From assembly GCF_029094525.1 (NCBI RefSeq), contig NZ_CP119107.1:3720001-3784000 (forward strand): a DNA stretch of 64,000 nucleotides, read 5' to 3'. A program made the position numbers and the translations under genes. Of the stretch, positions 1-8,110 are shown piece after piece. The notes under the pieces are model-generated. The model had not been told where the DNA came from, ran no database searches, and saw nothing but the letters and a program-made list of their open reading frames with translations. Origin of the DNA: Pullulanibacillus sp. KACC 23026 (lineage in GTDB: Bacteria; Bacillota; Bacilli; Bacillales; Sporolactobacillaceae). Numbering within the stretch: the stretch's first letter is position 1; the number at the start of each line of letters is the position of its first letter.

Positions 1-146
1 ACGGCGGCTTTGGTGGCGGCTACGGCGGCTACGGCGGTGGCGCTTGTTGCTATGGTGGCGGCGGCTACGGCGGTGGCTACGGCTTCGCTTTAATTGTCGT
101 CTTGTTCATCCTCTTGATTATCGTTGGTACAGCTTATGTTTACTAA
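1..146 (+). CDS. YjcZ-family small sporulation protein, 5' end outside window
   Basis: The visible part reads as a Gly/Tyr-rich segment with two cysteines followed by a hydrophobic C-terminal tail, [20 protein letters not shown], then TAA. This tail is the hallmark of the YjcZ/SscA-like family of very small, spore-associated proteins of Bacillales. The glycine-rich part (about 25 visible residues of G and Y) is longer than in the 33-residue paralogue at 14402..14503, which has the same tail. The start lies before base 1. A rho-independent terminator follows at once. The role is inferred from the family only; members are usually expressed late in sporulation. Confidence 0.85.
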   Translation, partial: GGFGGGYGGYGGGACCYGGGGYGGGYGFALIVVLFILLIIVGTAYVY

Positions 147-162
147 TAAATGATTGATCTAG

Positions 163-190
163 AGGGTCTGACAACACGTCAGATCCTTTT
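163..190 (+). terminator. Rho-independent terminator after the YjcZ-like gene
   Basis: GGGTCTGAC pairs with GTCAGATCC around a short AACAC loop and is followed by TTTT. It lies 17 bases after the stop codon of the partial YjcZ-like gene. Confidence 0.75.
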
Positions 191-242
191 AGTTTGTTCT
201 ATTATAAAAAGTCATTCTGTGTTTCTTCTGTTTTTTAGAAAG

Positions 243-269
243 AAAAAAAGATGAGGCTTTTGCCCCACC
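243..269 (-). terminator. Terminator for the 62-residue aromatic-rich protein gene
   Basis: On the minus strand GGTGGGGC pairs with GCCTCATC (two G-U pairs) around AAAA and is followed by seven T. It lies about 12 bases beyond the stop codon at 282. Confidence 0.7.
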
Positions 270-281
270 TTTCTCATTGAA

Positions 282-470
282 CTAATACCAAAATCCACCG
301 TAAAAAGGTCTGCCCCAAGGTCCAAACCAAGGTCTAAACCAAGGTCTAAACCCATACCCGTATCCGAAGCCATAACCTGGAAAACCAAACCCGAAAGGAC
401 CGTAAAAGGGATACGCCCGAGTTTCATTCATATCATAACTGTTTATATAGGGTTGCACATATGGATTCAT
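282..470 (-). CDS. Small Gly/Phe/Tyr/Trp-rich protein, possible spore-coat component
   Basis: Sixty-two residues. The N-terminal 20 are polar (NPYVQPYINSYDMNETRAYP) and the rest alternates Gly, Phe, Tyr, Pro and Trp, ending in PRPWF-like repeats (FRPWFRPWFGPWGRPFYGGFWY region). There is no signal peptide or long hydrophobic helix. An AGGAGG site lies nine bases before the ATG, and a terminator follows the stop, so this is a real single-gene unit. Composition is like that of small coat or crust proteins of Bacillales, and the neighbour at 1..146 is a sporulation-type gene, but no family is recognised and the coat role is inference. Confidence 0.6.
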   Translation of the reverse strand: MNPYVQPYINSYDMNETRAYPFYGPFGFGFPGYGFGYGYGFRPWFRPWFGPWGRPFYGGFWY

Positions 471-556
471 GCGCGTTTGCCTCCTTAGTTGTTGTCAGTC
501 ATAAGGTATGCAAACACCCAAAAGGAAGCGCAAGTCCACCTAGATCCGCACAAGCC

Positions 557-600
557 CAAAAAATAAGGACATGGTGACTTACTTAAGTCACCATGTCCTT
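557..600 (-). terminator. Terminator of uppP
   Basis: A perfect 17-bp stem (AAGGACATGGTGACTTA and its complement) with a 2-base loop, followed on the minus strand by ATTTTTT. It sits 11 bases beyond the uppP stop. Confidence 0.85.
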
Positions 601-611
601 AAAGGAACGAG

Positions 612-1418
612 TTAGACAAGACTTGTAATTAAAATAATGATCCCGACGATCCAACAGTAGTAAGAAAATGGTCTCATGGCATTAATTTCTTTACGCTTAA
701 ACCAATTCATAAGAATCCAAGCACTTATAAAGGCAAAAATTCCGGCTAACACTCCGCCTAAGAGGGACATTTTCAAAAGATCGCCTCCAGCGTGAACGAT
801 CTTCGGTACTTCTAGAATACTTGCACCTGCAATAATTGGCGTTGCAAGCAGCATCGAAAAGCGTGCAGCGGCTTCATGCTTAAGACCGAGCCAGAATCCA
901 GCTGTCATACTTGATCCAGAGCGTGAAAACCCTGGGAATAGGGCAAGAGATTGAAAAAGACCAATCACAATAGCTTGTCCAAACTTCAAATCCTCAATTT
1001 CTTTATTTCCTCGCGACCGAAGTTTTTCACCAAAAAATAAAAAGAAGCCGTTTATTATTAATAGGATAGAAGCACTTGTTACATTGCTAAACCCATTTCG
1101 AATTGGGGTTTCAAGCACTAACCCAATAATGGCAGCAGGTATAGTTGCTACAATAACCAGCAATAAAATCCGACGATTCCCAACAAAGATCGACTTTATC
1201 ATCTCGACCCAGTCACGCCAGAAATAAATGAGTAAAGCTAAGGCTGTCCCCAAATGCAACATGACAACGTAAGGTAAGAAATGTTCTTCTAAGAAATCGG
1301 GGCTCAGTTGCCAATGAAAAACATATGGTGTAAAGACACCGTGAGCAACACTGCTTATTGGAAATAATTCAGAAATCCCTTGGACAATGGCAAAAATAAA
1401 CGTCTGTAATAAATTCAA
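612..1418 (-). CDS. uppP: Undecaprenyl-diphosphatase UppP/BacA
   Basis: A 268-residue polytopic membrane protein of the BacA/UppP family, which dephosphorylates undecaprenyl pyrophosphate to recycle the lipid carrier for peptidoglycan and teichoic acids and gives bacitracin tolerance. The first catalytic motif reads QGISELFPISSVAHG (residues about 14-28), a variant of the usual EFLPISSxxH. The second motif, PGFSRSGSSMTAGFWLGL, is intact with its Arg and Ser residues. Length is normal for the family. Translation starts at TTG, with GGAGAGGTGACC just upstream. It is monocistronic, with its own strong terminator. The altered first motif could mark a paralogue that is not the main housekeeping enzyme; that part is uncertain. 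Confidence 0.9.
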   Translation of the reverse strand: MNLLQTFIFAIVQGISELFPISSVAHGVFTPYVFHWQLSPDFLEEHFLPYVVMLHLGTALALLIYFWRDWVEMIKSIFVGNRRILLLVIVATIPAAIIGLVLETPIRNGFSNVTSASILLIINGFFLFFGEKLRSRGNKEIEDLKFGQAIVIGLFQSLALFPGFSRSGSSMTAGFWLGLKHEAAARFSMLLATPIIAGASILEVPKIVHAGGDLLKMSLLGGVLAGIFAFISAWILMNWFKRKEINAMRPFSYYCWIVGIIILITSLV

Positions 1419-1741
1419 TGGTCACCTCTCCTAAATCTCGACAAAATTCATTTTTTAGTCTAATTTTAATAGTTATGAAACAATAAGTAGTTATCTAATT
1501 GACAAGCTATCCCCTTCTATAAATAAACAACTCCCTTTTCACTCGGTGAACGCAAGACCGTTTCATGGAATAAGCAAGGCTCTAGAAAATGTCAACCAAC
1601 TGCTTTAAGACTGCTTTTCATTGTCAATAGTTCTAGTTGCTTTGTACAGATCAGAGAACCTTCCCTCCTTTATTTTATAGTAATTTCTCGTTTAATCAAT
1701 TCTAATATTATTACAAAGGCCATCTATTAAAAAGAAAGCGT
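1419..1741. other. Intergenic region without recognised feature
   Basis: A 323-base AT-rich spacer between two minus-strand genes. It must hold the uppP promoter, but no convincing -35/-10 pair, operator or terminator with a T-run was found. Confidence 0.4.
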
Positions 1742-2107
1742 TTATTTCTTAGAACCCTCTTTTTTGGTCCGTGTTTTTTGTTTCGGTTCTGCTGGTTTCT
1801 TATTTTTTTCTTGCGACTGACTGATGACATCATTTTGCCATTTAGTCTCCCGGCTTTTGAGGTCGGAAATAAGCGCATCTCCCTTATCCCTTGTGAGAAC
1901 ACCAAATTCCACATATTTATTGATTAAATCGATTTGTCCCTTAAGAATCCGTTGACGAATCGTCTTTATTTCCATTTTCTGTTCTGCCGTCAATTGGGGC
2001 TGTTGCGTCTTAACCGCTGCTTTCGTTACAGCGCCTGCCGAGCTTTGTGGTAGGAAGATCCCCATACCGATTAAAAAAGAGGCTAATAAAGGCATGAATC
2101 GTTTCAT
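1742..2107 (-). CDS. DUF2680 (YckD-like) secreted small protein
   Basis: A 121-residue protein with an N-terminal signal sequence (MKRFMPLLASFLIGMGIFLPQSSAGA, cleavage likely near residue 26). The core, LTAEQKMEIKTIRQRILKGQIDLINKYVEFGVLT (split by helices), matches the DUF2680/YckD pattern of a helix, Gln/Asn-Lys, Tyr, Gly-x-(L/I)-(T/S). The C terminus is a highly basic KKPAEPKQKTRTKKEGSKK tail. An AGGATGGGAT site precedes the ATG. The function of the family is unknown; it is exported or held at the membrane. No operon partner is seen. Confidence 0.75.
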   Translation of the reverse strand: MKRFMPLLASFLIGMGIFLPQSSAGAVTKAAVKTQQPQLTAEQKMEIKTIRQRILKGQIDLINKYVEFGVLTRDKGDALISDLKSRETKWQNDVISQSQEKNKKPAEPKQKTRTKKEGSKK

Positions 2108-2305
2108 ACTATCCCATCCTATCCATTAAGTATTTGGGTATAGTATTTGTCACATTTAATTTAACATGCATCGGACACTCATGCGGCATAGACTGGAATC
2201 TAACGGGCCTGGGCGGGGTTTAGCGCTTTGTTTATTTCAGACAAGCTCATGAGGCGCCCTCTTACCAAAAGAATGGGCTTATTTATAACAGTCTTTTTGC
2301 TCACG

Positions 2306-2357
2306 CCTCCTAGGCATTTGCATACCTTATGCATAGGAGGAACAAACACCTATGCAT
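2306..2357 (+). promoter_or_regulatory. ytaF leader with two competing hairpins over the ribosome-binding site
   Basis: Bases 2329-2337 (ATGCATAGG) are perfectly complementary to 2349-2357 (CCTATGCAT), giving a 9-bp hairpin that hides half of the AGGAGG site (2335-2340) and the ATG (2352). Bases 2306-2317 (CCTCCTAGGCAT) can instead pair with 2329-2340 (ATGCATAGGAGG), 11 of 12 positions, covering the whole ribosome site. The two structures use the same central strand and exclude each other. No known riboswitch class was recognised upstream. Confidence 0.55.
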
Positions 2358-2960
2358 ATCTTAACTATTCTATTCGTAGGGATCATTGCAAATGTCGATA
2401 ATCTTGTTATTGGATTTTCATATGGCATTAAAAAAACAAGGATTCCTATTATTTCAAATATCATGATTGCCTGTATGTCAATGGTTTGCTCATTAATAGC
2501 TCTCCTAATTGGTCATTGGCTCTCTTCCTACCTCAAGCCAAATTTCGCGGGAATCTTAGGCGGGACATTGCTCATTATTATAGGAGGGCTTAGCATTTGG
2601 TCAACTTTTTATGAGCGGAATCAAAAAACAAAGGAAATATCACCCAATTTAGTTAAAGTTATATACGAACCCACAACAGCAGACCTTGATTTTAATAATA
2701 CGATTTCAATGAAAGAATCCATTTTTTTAGGGCTTGCACTTGCTTTAAATAGTATTAGCACGAGTTTCAGCGTCGGTTTAACCGATCCCAGTATCCTTCT
2801 CTATATTTTATCCATTGGACTTTTTTCACTTCTGTCTATTTGGATAGGCGGAAGACTTGGCGACAAACTAAAAGCTTCACTAACTAGTTTGGAGACTTTT
2901 GCTCCAATTGTTTCAGGGATCTTGCTCTTTCTAATTGGACTCTATGAAGTCATTCACTAA
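2352..2960 (+). CDS. ytaF: YtaF-type sporulation membrane protein (MntP-like superfamily)
   Basis: A 202-residue polytopic membrane protein. It starts HILTILFVGIIANVDNLVIGFSYG, the Asn-x-Asp-Asn transmembrane motif typical of YtaF and of the related manganese exporter MntP. It repeats a similar helix near residue 125 (GLALALNSISTSFSVGL), as expected for an inverted two-repeat fold. YtaF homologues are sporulation-associated membrane proteins of unknown transport substrate; manganese or another divalent cation is plausible from the superfamily. The ATG is preceded by AGGAGG at 11 bases, an unusually long spacing within a hairpin-forming leader. It is monocistronic, ending in a terminator. Confidence 0.8.
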   Translation: MHILTILFVGIIANVDNLVIGFSYGIKKTRIPIISNIMIACMSMVCSLIALLIGHWLSSYLKPNFAGILGGTLLIIIGGLSIWSTFYERNQKTKEISPNLVKVIYEPTTADLDFNNTISMKESIFLGLALALNSISTSFSVGLTDPSILLYILSIGLFSLLSIWIGGRLGDKLKASLTSLETFAPIVSGILLFLIGLYEVIH

Positions 2961-2969
2961 CTCCATGTC

Positions 2970-2997
2970 AAAACCACTCTATATAGGGTGGTTTTTG
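2970..2997 (+). terminator. Terminator of ytaF
   Basis: AAAACCACTCT pairs with AGGGTGGTTTT around a 4-base loop and is followed by T residues, 9 bases after the stop. Confidence 0.8.
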
Positions 2998-3108
2998 TTC
3001 ATAACTCTATAAAACGCCTCTATTGGATTCATCTAGTTATAAAAAGACTAAAAAAATCAAAAACGGACATAATTAGCTAATATTTCAATCGTCCTCCTTT
3101 CAAAAAAA

Positions 3109-3123
3109 TCGTAATCATTATTA
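3109..3123 (+). promoter_or_regulatory. Zur-like operator ahead of the ZIP transporter
   Basis: TCGTAAT-C-ATTATTA has the 7-1-7 layout of Fur-family boxes. The left half is an exact Zur half-site (TCGTAAT) and the right half matches ATTACGA at 5 of 7 positions. It lies 76 bases before the transporter start. The alternative is a PerR or Fur site, which have the same geometry. Confidence 0.45.
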
Positions 3124-3198
3124 TTTACAATTACATCTAAGCTTGATACAATGTCAAAGCAGTTTGAACCTTGCAGAATTGATCAGGAGGCAGTTAAT

Positions 3199-3984
3199 GT
3201 GTGGCTAGTCCTTTTACTTTGCTTCATTGCCGCTATTGCGGATGTATTAGGTGGAGCACTTACCGTTATAAAGAAGTTTAATCAAAAAGAGATTTTTCTA
3301 ATTACAAGCTTAGGTACCGGATTTTTACTTGGGGCTACTTTGTTAGATCGTCTTCCTGAATCCTTATTGGACTTACCGGATACAGCACCGCTCTATATAA
3401 CCATCGGCTACTTAATATTGTTGGTTTTAAGCCGTTTGAATCATCATCACCATGGGAATACCCCCATTGAAGCTAATTTAAGTATGGACACCTTTTCGGA
3501 TAACCACGGCAGCGCACACAGCAAAGCGCTCATTCAAAATCAAAAATCAGTCATGGCATCCTTTTTAAGCCTGCTCTTTCATACCTTTATTGATGGGGTC
3601 ATTATTGCAGGGGCTTTTACCATTAATGAATCCACCGGTATTCTCATATTTTTGGCCATCACCTTACATAAAATACCAGAAGGCTTCAGTATGGCTTCTC
3701 TTTTTCTTGCTGCAGGAAGTTCGCGCGGACGAGCCTTATTGACTTCGGCCGGACTGGCTCTTTCGACAATAATTGGAGCTGTCGTCACCCTTCAGTTAAA
3801 AACATTAGATTCACATCTCATTAATATTTTAATGGCACTTGCAACGGGCACTTTCCTATATATCTCTACATCCGAACTGATCCCTGTTGTAAGGGGACGT
3901 TTTCAAAATCTGCTGGCAGTTGTTATAGGTGTTGTTTTATTCTACGGGTCGCTTCTATTAGTTAAACATGTGGGATTAGGTTAA
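3199..3984 (+). CDS. ZIP-family metal transporter
   Basis: A 261-residue polytopic membrane protein of the ZIP (Zrt/Irt-like) family, importing zinc or another divalent metal. A central cytoplasmic loop carries His-rich NHHHHGN. The metal-site helices are seen as FHTFIDGVIIAGAF (residues about 147-160) and ITLHKIPEGFSMASL (about 173-187), with the family's HxxxDG and HxxPEG signatures. The GTG start is chosen because AGGAGG sits 8 bases upstream; an in-frame ATG at 3151 lacks such a site. A Zur-like box upstream suggests induction by zinc limitation (inference). It ends in a terminator overlapping the last codons. Confidence 0.85.
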   Translation: MWLVLLLCFIAAIADVLGGALTVIKKFNQKEIFLITSLGTGFLLGATLLDRLPESLLDLPDTAPLYITIGYLILLVLSRLNHHHHGNTPIEANLSMDTFSDNHGSAHSKALIQNQKSVMASFLSLLFHTFIDGVIIAGAFTINESTGILIFLAITLHKIPEGFSMASLFLAAGSSRGRALLTSAGLALSTIIGAVVTLQLKTLDSHLINILMALATGTFLYISTSELIPVVRGRFQNLLAVVIGVVLFYGSLLLVKHVGLG

Positions 3985-4001
3985 TTCTCCACATGTTTTT
4001 T
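3964..4001 (+). terminator. Terminator of the ZIP transporter gene
   Basis: AAACATGTGG pairs with CCACATGTTT, the left arm lying within the last codons of the gene; a run of T follows. Confidence 0.75.
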
Positions 4002-4282
4002 ATTTAGGTCTACGTTGATTTGCAGGACAGGTTTCCACTTGATGGGTATGGGTAGATTCCATTCGATTAAAGTCTAATCCTTCATTAATATCAGGAAAGA
4101 AAGAATTATTGATCATTTGAATACAGATTCTTACTCGCCTCTCCCCTTTAATGATAAAATAGACAATGAATTAAAGTGTAGGATGCCAACATAAAATTAA
4201 AATAATAAATTTAACTATTGCCTGTATGATACTTATAGATTCATATTCTTGTTATATATGGCCATTTGAAGGGAGAATTGGC
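4002..4282. other. Intergenic region, no feature recognised
   Basis: About 280 AT-rich bases upstream of the DedA gene. It should contain the promoter, but no clear consensus hexamers or palindromes were identified. Confidence 0.35.
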
Positions 4283-4930
4283 TTGGACCTTTTATCGTCT
4301 ATTCAGCCTTTAATACAACACTACGGTTATTTTGGCGTGTTTATCATACTTTGTCTTGAAATGATCGGCATTCCCTTTCCTGCAGAAACAACACTTGTTC
4401 TTTCAGGGGTCGAATGGAAACAAGGTATTTTTTCTTTTTTTCCTCTAGTCCTCTCTGGAATTCTAGGTCATTTATTGGGATCATCTATAGCCTATTCCAT
4501 TGGGCGTTACCTTGGACGCCCTTTCCTTATCCGTTATCAAAGGATTTTTCGGATTACAGATGCAACGCTTGATCGTGCCCAACAGCGCTTGGAAAAGGCC
4601 AGAGCCCCCGTTCTCATTATTTCAAAGTTTATTGCCGGCATTCGGATTATTGTCCCCTATTTAGCTGGCATTAACGGACTTCCTTTTACCGAGTTCATCG
4701 TTTGGAGTTCAGTTGGTACAATTATATGGGTATTTATATTTATCATGTTTGGTCAGACAGTGGCTTTCTTAATTCATCATGCGATTCAGGTGATTAGTCA
4801 GAATCCGTACCTGTCTATTCCAATTGGCCTTGTTCTCCTAGGCATCATCATTGCGTTTTTCATATTCAAAGCTAAAAGAAAGAAACAGCTTCGAGAAAGG
4901 GAGTCAAGCGTTTCACAAGATAAAGATTAG
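4283..4930 (+). CDS. DedA-family membrane protein
   Basis: A DedA/SNARE-associated family membrane protein of about 215 residues. Members are undecaprenyl-phosphate or phospholipid flippases or scramblases that support envelope integrity. Family signatures seen: an N-terminal re-entrant region HYGYFGVFIILCLEMIGIPFPAETTLVLSG with the conserved Glu and Pro residues, then GSSIAYSIGRYLGRP, and a C-terminal KFIAGIRIIVPYLAGINGLP with the conserved Arg and Pro. A charged tail (KAKRKKQLRERES) ends the protein. TTG at 4283 is chosen because AAGGGAG lies 7 bases upstream and it gives the usual DedA N terminus; an in-frame ATG at 4226 has no ribosome site. It appears to be a single-gene unit. Confidence 0.85.
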   Translation: MDLLSSIQPLIQHYGYFGVFIILCLEMIGIPFPAETTLVLSGVEWKQGIFSFFPLVLSGILGHLLGSSIAYSIGRYLGRPFLIRYQRIFRITDATLDRAQQRLEKARAPVLIISKFIAGIRIIVPYLAGINGLPFTEFIVWSSVGTIIWVFIFIMFGQTVAFLIHHAIQVISQNPYLSIPIGLVLLGIIIAFFIFKAKRKKQLRERESSVSQDKD

Positions 4931-5406
4931 ATCGTTCCAAATGTGAAACGAAACGAGCGCACTAAATTCTAACTCTGCTAATCATTGGAAATACTATTTA
5001 AAGAGGGGAGAGCCCTCTTTTTCTTTATGAAATGTATGATGTCTGCAAGCCTATGCTTCGGAGCAAGCCAGCACGATGTTGTTCGTCGAAGTGAATTCAT
5101 GAGGGAGGATACGCTATCCGCTGCAAAATGGACCGGAATGCCGAAATAACGGAATGGCGTTACGCCTAACTTGGATGAGCGTAACGAGAACACGCTATCC
5201 GCCGCGAATCCGGACGGAATGCCGAATTAACGGAATGGCGTTACGCCTAACTTGGATGAGCGTAACGAGCTTCAAGGAAGTAGGCTTGTCATTGTTTTGT
5301 CACTGTCTTAATTAAGTAAAAAAAGTTATAATGACTATGGTTATTCGTTTGATTACATTTTCTATGCGGAATATACATATAAAAATTGAAGGAAGGTTTG
5401 CTGAAT
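4931..5406. other. Gene-free spacer holding two copies of the 81-bp repeat
   Basis: A 476-base spacer between the DedA and DUF420 genes. About 5100-5275 is a block of the 81-bp repeat family. Short frames across it follow the repeat and have no ribosome site. The remainder shows nothing recognisable except a ribosome site (GGAAGG at 5391-5396) for the next gene. Confidence 0.5.
5100..5275 (-). repeat. Two dispersed copies of the 81-82 bp repeat family
   Basis: Two tandem units with an 81-base period, the GGAATGCCGAA segment recurring at 5135 and 5216. They contain GGCGTTACGCC, GAGCGTAACGAG, ACGCTATCCGC and AACGGAATG, which are the reverse complement of segments of the large array at 15242-16500. 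They are therefore the same family, in the opposite orientation, 10 kb away. Confidence 0.8.
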
Positions 5407-5946
5407 ATGACGGTTAATACGTCACATAATAAACAATTTGCAACTCTGATCATTGTTTTTTCTATTGTTGCTAACGTGATCATTCTTTTGTTGTTTTTTT
5501 CACCGCTCGGTTATCAGGGAAAAGTGAGCTTTGATGTCAACATTTTTCCTCGTCTTGATGCTATTTTTAACAGCTTTACATTTATTTTCTTATGGGCCGC
5601 GCTGATTGCAATTCGCATGAAAAAAATCAATGTCCATAGAGGCTTTATTTTAGCCGCCTTTATCTGTACCACTTTATTTCTCTTTAGTTATTTAAGCTTT
5701 CATTATCTAACACCACCTCCCCATTATGGCGGAACAGGGGCGGTTCGGACGATTTATTTCATTCTCTTAACAACTCACAGTATTTTAGCCTCCATCATTG
5801 TCCCACTTGCTCTCTTTGCCCTCTATTGGGGTTGGACAATGCAAGTAAGTAAACATAAAAAGATCGTACGCTGGACTATGCCCATTTGGCTTTATGTGAG
5901 TTTAACGGGTGTCATTGTATACTTGATGATGTCCCCATATTATTAA
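5407..5946 (+). CDS. DUF420 membrane protein (YozB/CtaM-like)
   Basis: A membrane protein of about 179 residues with four to five hydrophobic helices and the DUF420 pattern: a first helix, then FPRLDAIFNSFTFIFLWAAL, HRGFILAAFICTTLFLFSYL, and a conserved histidine in LLTTHSILASIIVPLALFALYWG, followed by HKKIVRWTMPIWLYVSLTGVIVYLMM. In Staphylococcus aureus the family member CtaM is needed for assembly of a heme-A cytochrome oxidase; the same role here is by homology. The ATG at 5407 has GGAAGG 10 bases upstream; a TTG at 5386 is less likely. Terminated by a hairpin just downstream. Confidence 0.8.
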   Translation: MTVNTSHNKQFATLIIVFSIVANVIILLLFFSPLGYQGKVSFDVNIFPRLDAIFNSFTFIFLWAALIAIRMKKINVHRGFILAAFICTTLFLFSYLSFHYLTPPPHYGGTGAVRTIYFILLTTHSILASIIVPLALFALYWGWTMQVSKHKKIVRWTMPIWLYVSLTGVIVYLMMSPYY

Positions 5947-5960
5947 TAATAAAAAATGAG

Positions 5961-5998
5961 AAAGGACCTTTTGCTCGTTTGCAGGAGGTCTTTTTTTT
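5961..5998 (+). terminator. Terminator of the DUF420 gene
   Basis: AAAGGACCTTTTGC pairs imperfectly with GCAGGAGGTCTTT and is followed by eight T, 15 bases after the stop. Confidence 0.7.
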
Positions 5999-6272
5999 AA
6001 TCGGGATACTTCAAAATCAACATTGTAAACTTAGTCTTTACAAAAGATTAAGTTTACATCATCCAAGCATTTGGATATCCTTTTAATATAGATCTTTTTT
6101 TTGAACGCAGTTATTTTATTCGATTCATGTGATAAACTAAGGTGACGGTCTAGAAATTTGACCAGCTATTAACGACTCCAACATCATTATTATGAACAGT
6201 ATCTCCTAACCATAGCTAGGTGTTAGATTACAGAAGAAGTTTGGGGGATTTCACTGAAAAAGGAGTTTTTTG
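5999..6272. other. Intergenic region upstream of the glycolipid synthase
   Basis: About 270 AT-rich bases. The start of the three-gene transcription unit must lie here, but no consensus promoter or operator was confidently seen; AAAAGGAG at the end is the ribosome site. Confidence 0.35.
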
Positions 6273-7442
6273 ATGAATGAAAGGAACCGCATATTAATCT
6301 TATATGCAAACTATGGTGAGGGCCATAAGATGGCTGCAAAAGCCATCGAAGCCAATCTTAAAATTCAATTGCCTGAGGCGGATATACGGACAGCTGATTT
6401 CCTTGGTGATACTTTTCCAATCAGCGACTGGATTATGCGCAAACTCTATCTGCAGACCTTTTCATGGGCAAAACCCATTTATAAACAACTTTATTATCGA
6501 ACGAAGGATTTCACAGTCGATTCCTTTGCTTTTTCCATGCCTTCTTCCTTACTCACTTTAAAATTAGAGCAGTACATAGAAGATTTTAAACCGAGCCTGG
6601 TCATTAGTACCTTCCCTTCCATCACTGGGATATTGGCAAAAACTAAGGAAAAAGGCCGTTACAGATTTACTCTTTATTGCGTTCTCACCGATTATGTGGC
6701 TCATAGTCAATGGCTCTACCATTCCGTTGACCGATATTTCGTGCCAACGGAAGAACTTCGTGAGGATTTGATCCGGCGCGGAATTCCTGATGCCAATATT
6801 CAAACCACCGGGATTCCTGTCATGCCTAAGTTTGAAACACGTACTCAGAAATCCACGCTTTTAGAAAAGTGGGGATTATCTGAAAAAAGTCCCATTGTAT
6901 TAATTTCGGCAGGAGCCTTTGGTGTCATTAATATCAAAAAAGCGTGTGAACAGCTGCTTGATGATTGCCCAGATGTTCAATTTCTTGTTGTTTGCGGGCG
7001 AAATGAAAAACTCTACCAGCAGCTCTCACAGTTGCCCAAGCTCATTACGATTCATTATACGGAGGACATGCATGAACTCATGCAGCTATCCGATTTATTT
7101 ATTACAAAAGCTGGTGGATTGTCCATTTCTGAAGCTATTATGAGCGAGCTTCCCATGATTTTATTTAAATCGCAGCCTGGTCAGGAAACGGAGAATGTTA
7201 AATTTCTCATTCGACAAAGAGTAGCAAAAAGGGTAAAATCAACAGAGGAATTGTCTTCCGTTGTTTTGGGAATATTGAATGATAACAAGCTATGGACGAG
7301 AATGAAGACTAATATAAAAGAGTTGCGCAACACGATGATTCGCAATTTATCCCTGACTGATTGTGTGATTAAAGACCTTGGCCGAACTCCTAATGAGGTG
7401 GATGTAATTAGACTCCGTGAAAAAAGATTATATGAAATTTAA
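6273..7442 (+). CDS. Diacylglycerol glycosyltransferase, MGDG synthase/UgtP family
   Basis: A 389-residue GT28-type glycosyltransferase similar to UgtP/YpfP and MGDG synthases, which transfer glucose or galactose from UDP-sugar to diacylglycerol to make membrane glycolipids, the anchor for lipoteichoic acid. Visible motifs: N-terminal ILILYANYGEGHKMAAKAI (the GxGH acceptor loop), FKPSLVISTFPSITGIL, and a C-terminal donor-sugar domain with TKAGGLSISEAI and a following PGQE-N region (SQPGQETENVKFL). The protein is cytosolic and membrane-peripheral. ATG at 6273 follows AAAAGGAG by 7 bases. It leads an envelope operon with a TVP38 protein and an O-antigen-ligase-like protein. UgtP versus another member of the family cannot be settled from motifs. 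Confidence 0.8.
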   Translation: MNERNRILILYANYGEGHKMAAKAIEANLKIQLPEADIRTADFLGDTFPISDWIMRKLYLQTFSWAKPIYKQLYYRTKDFTVDSFAFSMPSSLLTLKLEQYIEDFKPSLVISTFPSITGILAKTKEKGRYRFTLYCVLTDYVAHSQWLYHSVDRYFVPTEELREDLIRRGIPDANIQTTGIPVMPKFETRTQKSTLLEKWGLSEKSPIVLISAGAFGVINIKKACEQLLDDCPDVQFLVVCGRNEKLYQQLSQLPKLITIHYTEDMHELMQLSDLFITKAGGLSISEAIMSELPMILFKSQPGQETENVKFLIRQRVAKRVKSTEELSSVVLGILNDNKLWTRMKTNIKELRNTMIRNLSLTDCVIKDLGRTPNEVDVIRLREKRLYEI

Positions 7443-8061
7443 TAAAAGCTTTAAAAGCTATATAATTATAGGGCTTGTGGTGATTGGGGTCGTCTTGTTT
7501 TTTTACTATGATCGCCATCACGCGATTTCACATGCGATTCAGTCCTATGGATCGACAGGGAGATTTGCAGCTATTTTAATGATGACATTAGTCTTTTTGA
7601 CCCCCATACCATCTGAAGGGTTGCTCCTTATTTATTTTAACGTTTATGGCATCTTCTTAGGCTTGGTTTATGCGTGGATCAGTTATGTCATCAGTATTAT
7701 TGTTCTATTTGTCATAGCACGCTATATTAGTACAAACTTTATACGCCGAACGATCAAATCCAGTCAATTCGAAACGGTTGATCGCTGGCTGAACAAGAAA
7801 GGGATTATCGGTCTGCTTATTGTGAGACTTCTCCCGATTCCTGCCTTTATTGTGAACTGTGTTATGGGGGCCATGCCTTCAGTCAATTTTTATAAATATT
7901 TTATTACGGCCATAATCGCGATTCTTCCTTACTATATCACCTCAAGCCTTTTATATTTTGGGTTTTCAACATCCAACCATTATGTTTTAATCATTGGATT
8001 TCCCATTTTGCTTGGCGGTTGGTGGCTAGGTGTTAAAATAAAGAAGATGAATCAGCAATAA
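7417..8061 (+). CDS. TVP38/TMEM64-family (DedA-like) membrane protein
   Basis: A 214-residue polytopic membrane protein with the TVP38/SNARE-associated domain. Signatures: LTPIPSEGLLLIYFNVYGIFLG, then a basic amphipathic stretch, and RLLPIPAFIVNCVMGAMPSVNFYKYFI, corresponding to the conserved Arg-x-x-P-x-x-P and Gly of the family. Homologues are lipid scramblases. The GTG start overlaps the end of the preceding glycosyltransferase gene by 26 bases; the next ATG (7432) overlaps by 11. Neither has a strong ribosome site, so translational coupling is likely and the exact start is unsure. Confidence 0.8.
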   Translation: MKKDYMKFNKSFKSYIIIGLVVIGVVLFFYYDRHHAISHAIQSYGSTGRFAAILMMTLVFLTPIPSEGLLLIYFNVYGIFLGLVYAWISYVISIIVLFVIARYISTNFIRRTIKSSQFETVDRWLNKKGIIGLLIVRLLPIPAFIVNCVMGAMPSVNFYKYFITAIIAILPYYITSSLLYFGFSTSNHYVLIIGFPILLGGWWLGVKIKKMNQQ

Positions 8062-8110
8062 TTCAATTCCTTTACAGAACTAAAAGCTAATTAGAAGTTG
8101 AGTGAACTTT

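Noticed and set aside
2110-2340. yybP-ykoY manganese riboswitch ahead of ytaF
   Set aside because: The conserved core motifs of that class could not be found in the leader; only the hairpins near the ribosome site are supported.
4978-5193. 71-codon minus-strand frame
   Set aside because: It runs through the two 81-bp repeat copies and has no ribosome site or family match.
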